A DNA stretch of 34,847 nucleotides. It comes from Flavobacterium sp. Lineage in GTDB: Bacteria > Bacteroidota > Bacteroidia > Flavobacteriales > Flavobacteriaceae. The notes under the pieces are model-generated. The model did no database searches. It saw nothing but the letters and a program-made list of their open reading frames with translations, and had not been told where the DNA came from. Shown here piece after piece: positions 18,868 to 27,213 of this stretch. The translations under genes were made by a program, and so were the position numbers. The stretch lies in contig NZ_JAKLJH010000005.1 in assembly GCF_023151265.1 (NCBI RefSeq), positions 1-34,847 of the forward strand, read 5' to 3'. Within the stretch, counting starts at the first letter, position 1. Each line of letters opens with the position of its first letter.

Positions 18868-20550
18868 TTATCTAAAAAAGTAAGATTCAAAGGTAGTAGA
18901 ATTTTGTAAATTATCAGTCACAACAATCTTTAAATCGTTTCTTCCTTGAACGTAAATATTATCATCTAAATTGTGTACCAACTTTTTTGTCTTATAATCG
19001 TATTCCATTAAAATCCATTTTCCGTTTAAATAAGCATTGTAAGAATCAATATCGGAATGCAAATCTGTAATAGAAACACTAATTGTTTTTTGCTCTTTAA
19101 TTGTCTTTCCTTCTACAAAATTTACGTTGTAAATTCTTGGAGGAGTTGTGTCTTGCGCTAATTTGAATTTACCTAAAGACTTTGTTTTAAGAGAAAATGT
19201 ATTCCCTTTTCGATATGTTTTATTGTATTCTAATTTATAACCGTCTAAAGTTGCAATGTAAGTTTTTGCTAATTGCTCTTCGGTTAAGCCTTGAACATTA
19301 TTGAATGTAATTGTAATATTTTTATGAACTGGGACACTATCATCATGCAACGTAAGAATATCGTTACTAACATCAAAATTCAAATAAAAATTAGAATAAA
19401 ATGCATTTTCTGGAATTTGAACCGAAACATTATTCTTTTCAAAAATAGATTCGTTTTTAGCTTTTACATAGTAAGGCGTTTTTTGAATCGTATTTTTTAC
19501 AGTGGCTTGCGTATTATAAAATTCGATTGGAATAACTAAATCTACCTTATTTCCATGAAAATCATATACTTCTACTCGATAGGTGTAATTTATTGCAGGT
19601 TGTACTTTTATTGTACCATCTTTTTTATTTCCAGCCACAATAGATAAGGGATAATCAGATAATTGAAACAATTTTTGAACGCGTTGTCCCATCAAATGAA
19701 AACGTTCGTAATCAATAAAATTATTAATGTAGCGCGATTCATCAAAGGCAAAACCATCAAAACCATATTGGTAATACAAAACACCATTCAAATAGGCTTT
19801 TACTTTATATAATCCGTTTTTATTGTAGGCATTGGTACAAAAATCGTAGGCATTAATTCCGAATGCAACTTTACCATTCGCTCTAACTTTTGTACTCAAA
19901 TAACTTCCATCGGCTTGTTTAGAAAATGAAATATTAATTGGTTTTTGAGAAGTATTTACTACTGTAGAATCTAAAGGATAAGCCACAACACCTTGAATAA
20001 CAGGTTTTCTATCATCATTGATGATTTTCTTAAACCCAAAATGCATTGGATTTAGTATTTCTTCTGATTTAGTATTTCGGAATTCAAAATGCAAATGAGG
20101 ACCACCACTTCCACCCGTATTTCCGGTAAAAGCAATAATATCACCTTTTTTTACTGGTAATTCTGTTGGATACAAATACATTTCTACTTCATAGGATTGT
20201 TCCTTGTATTGTCTTGCTTTAATGAAAGATTCGATAGCACCATTTGCTTTTTGGAGATGTCCATAAACAGAAGTATAACCATTTGGATGTGTAATATAAA
20301 TGGCTTTTCCATATCCAAAAGTTGAGATTTTAATCCTTGAAATATAACCATCACCGGCAGCATAAACGGGAAGACCTTCTACTCCTTTTGTTTTAAAATC
20401 CAAACCAGAATGAAAGTGGTTACTTCGTAATTCTCCGAAAGAACCCGATAAATCGAGCGGAATATCTAAAGGAGATTGAAAATAATCTTGAGGAAAATCT
20501 TGACTAAAAATAAAAAGAGGGGCGAATAAAATGGCTAATACGAATCTCAT
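18868..20550 (-). CDS. M23 family metallopeptidase
   Basis: GSFGELRSNHFHSGLDFKTKGVEGLPVYAAGDGYISRI...YGKAIYITHPNGYTSVYGHL...GGSGGPHLHFEFR. Confidence 0.93.
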   Translation of the reverse strand: MRFVLAILFAPLFIFSQDFPQDYFQSPLDIPLDLSGSFGELRSNHFHSGLDFKTKGVEGLPVYAAGDGYISRIKISTFGYGKAIYITHPNGYTSVYGHLQKANGAIESFIKARQYKEQSYEVEMYLYPTELPVKKGDIIAFTGNTGGSGGPHLHFEFRNTKSEEILNPMHFGFKKIINDDRKPVIQGVVAYPLDSTVVNTSQKPINISFSKQADGSYLSTKVRANGKVAFGINAYDFCTNAYNKNGLYKVKAYLNGVLYYQYGFDGFAFDESRYINNFIDYERFHLMGQRVQKLFQLSDYPLSIVAGNKKDGTIKVQPAINYTYRVEVYDFHGNKVDLVIPIEFYNTQATVKNTIQKTPYYVKAKNESIFEKNNVSVQIPENAFYSNFYLNFDVSNDILTLHDDSVPVHKNITITFNNVQGLTEEQLAKTYIATLDGYKLEYNKTYRKGNTFSLKTKSLGKFKLAQDTTPPRIYNVNFVEGKTIKEQKTISVSITDLHSDIDSYNAYLNGKWILMEYDYKTKKLVHNLDDNIYVQGRNDLKIVVTDNLQNSTTFESYFFR

Positions 20551-20683
20551 AGTGCTTGTGTTTAGTGCTAAAATACTAAAATAATTTTACATAAAGTAAA
20601 CAAAAACCATACCTACAATAATTATTTAATAATCAATTAGTTATAAATAATAAAAATTAATTCACAAAATTTAATAAAAAGTA

Positions 20684-20714
20684 TTGCAATTTTTGAATAC
20701 TAATGCTAACTTTG
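20684..20714 (+). promoter_or_regulatory. putative Bacteroidota promoter (-33 TTG, -7 TAnnTTTG)
   Basis: TTG at 20684-20686 and TAACTTTG at 20707-20714, spacing 20, upstream of 20743. Confidence 0.55.
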
Positions 20715-20742
20715 TGAAATAATGAAATGAATTTTATCATTA

Positions 20743-21033
20743 ATGAATGGATTATCTGAATTAATTGATTCTCTCGAAGTTAAATTTTTTAAGCTCAACC
20801 AAAAAGTGGCACAGCTTGAAAAGAAAAACCAAGAGTTACAGGACGAATTGTTGCTTTCTAAAAAAAACCAACAAAAACAATCAAGCGAAATTGAAGTTCT
20901 AAAAAATCAATTGGATACTCTAAAAATGGTAAACTCATTACTAGGCAGTGAAGAAAATAAACGAGAAACAAAACTCAAAATAAATTCATTAATCAGAGAA
21001 ATCGATTATTGTATAGCCCAACTTTCGGATTAG
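20743..21033 (+). CDS. coiled-coil protein, ZapB-like
   Basis: 96 aa continuous coiled coil (LNQKVAQLEKKNQELQDELLLSKKNQQKQSSEIEVLKNQL), immediately upstream of zapA. Confidence 0.6.
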   Translation: MNGLSELIDSLEVKFFKLNQKVAQLEKKNQELQDELLLSKKNQQKQSSEIEVLKNQLDTLKMVNSLLGSEENKRETKLKINSLIREIDYCIAQLSD

Positions 21034-21040
21034 AAACCGC

Positions 21041-21334
21041 ATGAGTGAAAAACTGAAAATTAAAATATCGATAGCAGACCGCGTGTATCCCTTAACGGTA
21101 GATCCATCGCAAGAAGAAGGACTTAGAAGTGCTTCAAAAAAAATAGACGCTATGATTAAACAGTTTGAACAAAGCTATGCCGTAAGAGACAAACAAGATG
21201 TTTTAGCAATGTGTGCCTTGCAATTTGCAGCTCAGGTTGAACAAAAACAAATCAACAACTCTCAGGATAATGAAAGCAACATAACCAGATTGCAAAATTT
21301 GGATAAAAAATTGAGTGAGTTACTCTCAAAATAA
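21041..21334 (+). CDS. zapA: cell division protein ZapA
   Basis: MSEKLKIKISIADRVYPLTVDPSQEEGLRSASKKIDAMIKQFEQSYAVRDKQDVLAMCALQFA. Confidence 0.88.
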   Translation: MSEKLKIKISIADRVYPLTVDPSQEEGLRSASKKIDAMIKQFEQSYAVRDKQDVLAMCALQFAAQVEQKQINNSQDNESNITRLQNLDKKLSELLSK

Positions 21335-21361
21335 ATACGTTCTTACATAACAAACAAAGAT

Positions 21362-21522
21362 ACTGCCTACATTAGTATATATTTGATAAACTCAACACTA
21401 ACAAATTAAACGAGTGAATCTTTGCAACTATAACAGGCCCTTAAGTGGGAAGTTTGAACTGCAGGTTAGCTCAAATCTTGTATAACAGAGTTTATACAAA
21501 CACCTAATGTAGGCTTTTTTTA
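21362..21522 (+). ncRNA. ssrS: 6S RNA candidate (6S-Flavo-like)
   Basis: Terminal stem GCCTACATTAG (21365-21375) / CTAATGTAGGC (21504-21514), perfect 11 bp, followed by a T-run. Second stem TTTGATAAACTC (21382-21393) / GAGTTTATaCAAA (21488-21500). Unpaired central region and apical hairpin; located between zapA and rny. Confidence 0.82.
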
Positions 21523-21543
21523 TATAATTTTTTTAACACACAC

Positions 21544-23106
21544 ATGGATATACTAAGCATAATAATTGGAATTGTTGTTGGTCTTGCGGGAGGTTTTGGA
21601 ATTGCTAAATTTTTAGAGAAAAGCAATGTTTCTAACCTAATTAAAAATGCCAAAAAAGAAGCAGCTTCGATTTTAAAAGACGCTAAAACAGAAGCTGAAG
21701 CAGCAAAAAAAGATAAAATTTTACAAGCTAAAGAGAAGTTTTTAGAATTAAAAGCAGAACACGAACAAGTAATTTTAGCACGCGATAAAAAAATGGCGGA
21801 AGCTGAAAAAAGAACGCGTGATAAAGAATCTCAAGTTTCAAATGAATTAGCAAAAGCTAAAAAAGTAAACGATGAAGTTGAAGCTAAAATTGCAGATTAC
21901 AACAATAAAATCGAATACTTAGACAAGAAACAACAAGAAATTGATAAACTTCACAGAAGCCAAGTAGAGCAATTAGAAGCTATTTCTGGATTATCTGCTG
22001 AAGATGCTAAAAATCAATTGGTAGAAAGTTTAAAAGCGGAAGCTAAAACAAATGCCATGTCATTCATCCAAGATACTGTGGAAGAAGCAAAAATGACAGC
22101 ACAACAAGAAGCTAAGAAAATCATCATCAATACTATTCAACGTGTAGGTACTGAAGAAGCAGTTGAAAATTGTGTTTCTGTATTTAACATTGAATCGGAT
22201 GATGTGAAAGGTAGAATCATTGGTCGTGAAGGTCGTAACATTAGAGCTTTGGAAGCTGCAACTGGAGTTGAAATCATCGTTGACGATACACCAGAAGCTA
22301 TCATCTTATCATGTTTTGATCCAGTAAGAAGAGAAATAGCTCGTTTAGCATTACACAAATTAGTAACTGACGGACGTATTCACCCAGCACGTATTGAAGA
22401 AGTTGTTGCTAAAACAGCAAAACAAATCGACGAGGAAATCATCGAAACTGGAAAACGTACGGTAATCGATTTAGGAATCCACGGATTACACCCTGAATTA
22501 ATTAAAGTGGTAGGTAGAATGAAATATCGTTCATCTTACGGACAAAACTTATTACAACACTCAAGAGAAGTTGCTAAGTTATGTGGTATCATGGCGGCTG
22601 AATTAGGATTAAATGTTAAATTAGCTAAAAGAGCTGGTTTATTACACGATATTGGAAAAGTACCAGATACAGAAAGTGAATTACCTCACGCAATCTTAGG
22701 TATGCAATGGGCTGAGAAATATGGTGAAAAAGAAGAAGTTTGTAACGCAATTGGAGCGCACCACGACGAAATTGAAATGAAATCATTGATTTCTCCAATT
22801 ATCCAAGTTTGTGATGCTATTTCTGGAGCACGCCCTGGAGCAAGAAGACAAGTATTAGATTCTTACATCCAACGTTTGAAAGACTTAGAAGATATCGCTT
22901 TTGGATTCAACGGTGTTAAAAACGCTTATGCAATTCAAGCAGGTAGAGAATTACGTGTTATTGTAGAAAGTGAAAAAGTATCGGATGATGCAGCAGTAAA
23001 CTTATCGTTTGATATTTCTCAAAAAATTCAAACTGAAATGACTTATCCTGGTCAAGTTAAAATTACGGTTATCCGTGAAACTAGAGCAGTGAATATTGCG
23101 AAGTAA
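21544..23106 (+). CDS. rny: ribonuclease Y
   Basis: N-terminal TM, long coiled coil, KH ([35 protein letters not shown]), HD ([10 protein letters not shown]). Confidence 0.96.
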   Translation: MDILSIIIGIVVGLAGGFGIAKFLEKSNVSNLIKNAKKEAASILKDAKTEAEAAKKDKILQAKEKFLELKAEHEQVILARDKKMAEAEKRTRDKESQVSNELAKAKKVNDEVEAKIADYNNKIEYLDKKQQEIDKLHRSQVEQLEAISGLSAEDAKNQLVESLKAEAKTNAMSFIQDTVEEAKMTAQQEAKKIIINTIQRVGTEEAVENCVSVFNIESDDVKGRIIGREGRNIRALEAATGVEIIVDDTPEAIILSCFDPVRREIARLALHKLVTDGRIHPARIEEVVAKTAKQIDEEIIETGKRTVIDLGIHGLHPELIKVVGRMKYRSSYGQNLLQHSREVAKLCGIMAAELGLNVKLAKRAGLLHDIGKVPDTESELPHAILGMQWAEKYGEKEEVCNAIGAHHDEIEMKSLISPIIQVCDAISGARPGARRQVLDSYIQRLKDLEDIAFGFNGVKNAYAIQAGRELRVIVESEKVSDDAAVNLSFDISQKIQTEMTYPGQVKITVIRETRAVNIAK

Positions 23107-23130
23107 GTATTAGACATTAGACAAAAATAA

Positions 23131-23167
23131 AAAATCGTATTAATTCATTTTAATGCGATTTTTTTTG
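23131..23167 (+). terminator. terminator downstream of rny
   Basis: AATCGtATTAA-ttcatt-TTAATgCGATT followed by a T-run. Confidence 0.75.
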
Positions 23168-23174
23168 TACTCAA

Positions 23175-23309
23175 TTTTGTCATTCCGTTAGGAATCTCTT
23201 TAGTGAGTGATTTTTGTTATTTGTTTTAAACATATAAGTCATGTAAGTTTTATGTTGAACTTAATTCCGATTTGAAGTTAATAAAAGAGATGCTTGACAG
23301 CATGACAAA
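23175..23309. repeat. imperfect inverted-repeat element (GTCATTCCG...GAATCTC type)
   Basis: TTTGTCATTCCGTTAGGAATCTCTTTA at the left; AAAAGAGATGCTTGACAGCATGACAAA at the right in inverted orientation. Confidence 0.7.
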
Positions 23310-23340
23310 CTAAACGTAAACCAAATAGAATTAAGATATA

Positions 23341-23415
23341 TGAAATGTCTTTGTGTAGCTCTCTCAACACAAAGTATTTCAAAAAAACTCTGTGTATCTC
23401 TGTGTAAAAACAAAC
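23341..23415 (+). repeat. solo CTCTGTG-family repeat with hairpin
   Basis: TGAAAT-gt-CTTTGTGT-agctctctca-ACACAAAG-t-ATTTCA hairpin followed by CTCTGTGTATCTCTGTGTAAAAACAAAC. Confidence 0.75.
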
Positions 23416-23416
23416 A

Positions 23417-24316
23417 CTACTTCCTCGGATGATAATTATTCAAAACTTCCGATAAGAATTTTCTATCTAAATGCATATACACCTCGGTAGTAGTAATCGA
23501 TTCGTGTCCGAGCATTAATTGTATCGAACGTAAATCGGCACCATTTTCTAATAAATGTGTTGCAAAAGAATGTCGGAATGTGTGTGGACTAATGGTTTTA
23601 TTTAAATTGATTTTTACCGCTAAATCTTTAATAATTGTAAAAACCATAGCGCGCGTTAATTGCCTTCCTCTCCTATTTAGAAAAAGCGTGTCTTCGTGTC
23701 CTTTTTGGACTGGATAATGCACTCGTATTAAATTTACATAAGAAGTTATGTATTTAATTGTAGAGCCTCCTACGGGCACAAAACGCTGCTTATTTCCTTT
23801 ACCTGTGATTTTGATAAAACCTTCTTCAAAAAATAAATCGGAAATTTTTAAACTTACTAATTCTGAAACACGCAAACCGCAACTGTACAAGGTTTCTAAC
23901 ATAGCTTTATTGCGTTCGCCTTCTGGAGTGGATAAATCTATTGCCGAGATTAACGCATCAATTTCTTCTGTTGCTAAAGTATCGGGTAATTTTCTGCCTG
24001 TTTTAGGAACTTCAATTAATTCTAAAGGGGTGTCTTTGCGATAATCCTCAAAAACTAAGTAGTTGAAAAAGCTTTTTAATCCTGAAATTATTCGCGACTG
24101 ACTTCGAGCATTTACTTGAGATGAAATTTCGTAAATGAATTGCTGAACCGTATCTTCTGTAATTGTAATGGGAGAAACCCGTATTTCATGTTGATGCAAG
24201 AACAACACTAATTTTTCGATATCAAACGTATAGTTTTCAATGGTATTTTTAGAAAGACCACGTTCTAAACGAAGATAATTTTGATATTCTTTAATATACG
24301 ATTGCCAAGTACTCAT
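23417..24316 (-). CDS. xerD: site-specific tyrosine recombinase XerD
   Basis: SAM-like N-terminal domain; catalytic residues in SCGLRVSELVSLKISDL, HTFRHSFATHLLENGADLRSIQLMLGHESITTTEVYMHL. Confidence 0.92.
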   Translation of the reverse strand: MSTWQSYIKEYQNYLRLERGLSKNTIENYTFDIEKLVLFLHQHEIRVSPITITEDTVQQFIYEISSQVNARSQSRIISGLKSFFNYLVFEDYRKDTPLELIEVPKTGRKLPDTLATEEIDALISAIDLSTPEGERNKAMLETLYSCGLRVSELVSLKISDLFFEEGFIKITGKGNKQRFVPVGGSTIKYITSYVNLIRVHYPVQKGHEDTLFLNRRGRQLTRAMVFTIIKDLAVKINLNKTISPHTFRHSFATHLLENGADLRSIQLMLGHESITTTEVYMHLDRKFLSEVLNNYHPRK

Positions 24317-24344
24317 ATATCAAATGTAGGCAAATTACAGCAAT

Positions 24345-24372
24345 AAAAAAATCCCGCCGAAGCGGGATTTTT
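24345..24372 (-). terminator. terminator of the 24394 outer membrane protein gene
   Basis: ATCCCGC-CGAA-GCGGGAT with A/T flanks on both sides. Confidence 0.85.
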
Positions 24373-24393
24373 GACTTATTTGTTTTTTACAAA

Positions 24394-24984
24394 TTAGAAT
24401 TTGTAGATAACACCAAATCCAAATGATCTTAAGTCAGCACCTAAACCAAAAGAATTAGTTTTGTCAGCACCGTCTCCACCATTGTCATTAGTTGTGTAAC
24501 CTAAACCAGCCCAAGTAGCCTCGATAGCCCAGTTGTTGTTTAAGAAATAGCTTAAACCTAATCCTAAGTTTACACCAATTTCGTTTTCTTGAACATCAGC
24601 TAATTTGTTATCCCATGAAGTGTAATCAACTCCAAACTCACCGAATAATGAGAATTGAGAAGCTGGAGTCATGTAGTAACGTCCAAAAGCACCAACTGTT
24701 AAAGCTGTTCTATCAGTTGTATCTACAAAACCGTTATCAGCTTTCATTGACTCATAACCTAATTTACCTCCAATTGCAATGTTCTCAGTTACGAAGTAAC
24801 CAAATTTAGGAGCGATTTCAAAACCTGAAGATTTAGCATCACCAGTTTTTTCTGAATCAATTGATACAGCACCAGAAATAAACATAGACCCTTTAGAGAA
24901 TCCACCGTTTCCTTTTTCTTCTTCTTGTGCGTTAGCAAAACCGAAAGCCAATAATGCTACAGCAGATAATAAAACTTTTTTCAT
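24394..24984 (-). CDS. outer membrane beta-barrel protein (porin family)
   Basis: Signal peptide MKKVLLSAVALLAFGFANAQ; alternating beta strands; terminal ...GFGVIYKF. Confidence 0.85.
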   Translation of the reverse strand: MKKVLLSAVALLAFGFANAQEEEKGNGGFSKGSMFISGAVSIDSEKTGDAKSSGFEIAPKFGYFVTENIAIGGKLGYESMKADNGFVDTTDRTALTVGAFGRYYMTPASQFSLFGEFGVDYTSWDNKLADVQENEIGVNLGLGLSYFLNNNWAIEATWAGLGYTTNDNGGDGADKTNSFGLGADLRSFGFGVIYKF

Positions 24985-25215
24985 GTTTAGTTTAAATTTA
25001 AAGTTAATAGAGCAAATTTATAGCATTTTTTTATACGAAATAACATATTTTGTTATGTTATTAACAATTTTATTAACAAGTAAAAACGATTATGTTCATA
25101 ATCAAGCAGTTGAAAGTTGTGAAATTTAAAATTTTAAACTTTTTTTAATAAAAAGTAAACCTTCAAAAAATAACAAAAAAAACATAAACACCTCACAATC
25201 AATAAAATCCAAAAA

Positions 25216-25239
25216 TCGATAAAAAGTGCATTTTATCGA
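25216..25239. promoter_or_regulatory. hairpin/operator-like inverted repeat upstream of an outer membrane protein gene
   Basis: TCGATAAAA-agtgca-TTTTATCGA, perfect 9-bp arms, in the divergent intergenic region between two beta-barrel genes. Confidence 0.45.
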
Positions 25240-25289
25240 CAATCATACTAAAAAGCGCTAGCAAGCGTTACTACTCTAAAGATTTTAAT

Positions 25290-25844
25290 ATGAAAAGAAC
25301 AATTGTAACAATGATTTTACTGGTTCTAGGAACTGGTTTTTCGCAGGCTCAAATGCTAAAATTTGGTGTAAAAGGTGGTGTAAATTTTGCTAACTACACA
25401 GGCGGAGATGTTTCGGGTGTAGATTTTAAAACTATTACAAGCTATCATGCAGGTGCTGTAATGGAATTAAAAGTATTTGAAAACTTCGCCATTCAACCCG
25501 AACTCTTATATTCTACACAAGGTGCAGAATTGGAAGGTTTAGGCGAACAAGTTAAAAATGAGTTGGGTTACTTATCACTTCCTGTTCTTGCTAAATTTTA
25601 TTTAACTTCTAATAAACTTAGTTTAGAATTAGGTCCACAAGCTTCTGTATTAGTAAGCGAACGAAATGAAGTTGACTCAAACGACACAAATTCTTTCGAC
25701 TTTGGCTTAGCTGGTGGTTTAAGTTATAAGATTACAAACGGATTATTTGTATCAGGGCGTTATGTTGCGGGTTTAACAGAAGCTAAAAAAGATGCTGATG
25801 TGAAAAACTCTGTAATTCAATTTTCAGTAGGTTATATGTTTTAA
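25290..25844 (+). CDS. outer membrane beta-barrel protein (PorT-like/OMP_b-brl_2 type)
   Basis: Signal peptide; FGVKGGVNFANYTGG...FAIQPELLYSTQGAELEG...GLSYKITNGLFVSGRYVAGL...FSVGYMF. Confidence 0.85.
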   Translation: MKRTIVTMILLVLGTGFSQAQMLKFGVKGGVNFANYTGGDVSGVDFKTITSYHAGAVMELKVFENFAIQPELLYSTQGAELEGLGEQVKNELGYLSLPVLAKFYLTSNKLSLELGPQASVLVSERNEVDSNDTNSFDFGLAGGLSYKITNGLFVSGRYVAGLTEAKKDADVKNSVIQFSVGYMF

Positions 25845-25868
25845 CACTAAAAGTTATAATATTTTGCT

Positions 25869-25898
25869 AAAACCATTCTCAAAAAGAATGGTTTTTTT
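25869..25898 (+). terminator. terminator
   Basis: AAAACCATTCT-caaaa-AGAATGGTTTTTTT. Confidence 0.85.
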
Positions 25899-25919
25899 AC
25901 TTTTACAAAAACAATTCTC

Positions 25920-26333
25920 ATGAAGCTTATCATTATAAATGGTCCAAATCTTAATTTATTAGGAAAAAGAGAACCCGAAGTTTACGGCAATGCCACTTTT
26001 GAATCGTATTTTGAAAAATTACAAAGTGAGTTTCCAACTATCACATTAGAATATTTCCAAAGTAATATTGAAGGGGAAATTATCAGTAAAATTCAAGAAG
26101 TAGGTTTTAGTTATGATGGTATCGTTCTTAATGCTGGTGCTTACACACATACTTCTATAGGAATAGGCGATGCTATTAAAGCAATTACAACTCCAGTTGT
26201 AGAAGTTCATATTTCCAATACATTTTCAAGAGAATCTTTTCGTCATCAATCGTACATTTCACCAAATGCTAAAGGTGTAATTATTGGTTTTGGATTGCAG
26301 AGTTATGAGTTGGCTTTAAGAGCTTTTGAGTAG
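25920..26333 (+). CDS. aroQ: type II 3-dehydroquinate dehydratase
   Basis: IINGPNLNLLGKREPEVYG, FQSNIEGEII, LNAGAYTHTSIGIGDAI, VVEVHISNTFSRESFRHQSYIS. Confidence 0.95.
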   Translation: MKLIIINGPNLNLLGKREPEVYGNATFESYFEKLQSEFPTITLEYFQSNIEGEIISKIQEVGFSYDGIVLNAGAYTHTSIGIGDAIKAITTPVVEVHISNTFSRESFRHQSYISPNAKGVIIGFGLQSYELALRAFE

Positions 26334-26528
26334 CGTTTCACTTGTTTTTTTTACACAGAGATGCTCCGAGTAAAAAGAGATTCACAGAGGTTTTTATATA
26401 CTTTGTGTTGAATGAGGAAAAGAGAGCGTTGCACTTAGTTGTTACACAGAGATACACCGAGTTAGATGAGATTCACAGAGGGTTTTATTTGCATTGTGTT
26501 AATTTGAGAGATAGAAAGAGCGTTATAT
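26334..26528 (-). repeat. upstream arm: two degenerate CTCTGTG-family units in inverted orientation
   Basis: ACACAGAG at 26353 and 26444 (91-bp spacing). The reverse complement of 26334-26360, CTCTGTGTAAAAAAAACAAGTGAAACG, closely matches 27049-27074 CTCTGTGAAATAAAACAAGTGAAACG. Confidence 0.8.
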
Positions 26529-26563
26529 TTAATTTAATTAAAGAATATTTATAAAATTAAAAT

Positions 26564-26935
26564 ATGGAAATTGATAAGTTAACAGAACAAGTAATTGGCT
26601 TGGCTATTGAAGTTCATCGTCATTTGGGTCCGGGTTTATTAGAATCTGCTTATCAAGAATGTTTATATTATGAATTAAAAAAAGCTAATTTAAAAGTTGA
26701 ACGAGAATTAAAACTTCCTCTTGAATATAAAGAAATCAAACTTGATCATGGTTATAGAATAGATTTACTAATAGAAGATAGATTAGTAATCGAAATAAAA
26801 ACAGTTGAAACTTTCACCGATGTTCATAAAGCTCAAATATTAACTTACATGAAATTAGGAAATTACAAAACAGGATTATTAATTAATTTTAATACTAAAC
26901 TATTATCTAAAGGAATTAAACGATTTGTATTATAA
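26564..26935 (+). CDS. GxxExxY protein (PDDEXK-like nuclease family)
   Basis: GLLESAY (GxxExxY); RIDLLIEDRLVIEIKTVETFTDVHKAQILTYMK fits a D-Xn-E-X-K...Q PD-(D/E)XK core. Confidence 0.88.
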   Translation: MEIDKLTEQVIGLAIEVHRHLGPGLLESAYQECLYYELKKANLKVERELKLPLEYKEIKLDHGYRIDLLIEDRLVIEIKTVETFTDVHKAQILTYMKLGNYKTGLLINFNTKLLSKGIKRFVL

Positions 26936-26949
26936 AAGTAAAAAATCTC

Positions 26950-27209
26950 GAAGAAGCTCTCAATCAAAAAAACTCTGTGTAAAGAACAAGTAAAACGCCT
27001 CAGTGTAACTCTCTAAAGACAAACAAAATTAAAAAAAGCTCCGTGAAGCTCTGTGAAATAAAACAAGTGAAACGCCTCAGTGTAACTCTCTAAAGACAAA
27101 CAAAATTAAAAAAAGCTCCGTGAAGCTCTGTGAAATAAAACAAGTGAAACGCCTCAGTGTAACTCTCTAAAGACAAACAAAATTAAAAAAAGCTCTGTGT
27201 AAAAACAAA
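26950..27209 (+). repeat. downstream arm: CTCTGTG-family units including a 77-bp tandem repeat
   Basis: Units start at 26996, 27073 and 27150 with CGCCTCAGTGTAACTCTCTAAAGACAAACAAAATTAAAAAAAGCT...; the first two 77-bp units are identical and the third is partial with an internal deletion. The array ends in CTCTGTGTAAAAACAAAC, identical to the end of the 23341-23415 solo copy. Confidence 0.9.
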
Positions 27210-27213
27210 CAAC

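Noticed and set aside
26342-26554. 70-aa + strand ORF (MFFLHRDAPSKKRFTEVF...)
   Set aside because: Lies wholly within the upstream CTCTGTG repeat arm; the translation repeats itself because the DNA does. No protein-family resemblance.
26996-27209. Possible CRISPR array
   Set aside because: The 77-bp units are contiguous and identical with no variable spacers, and there are no cas genes in the window.
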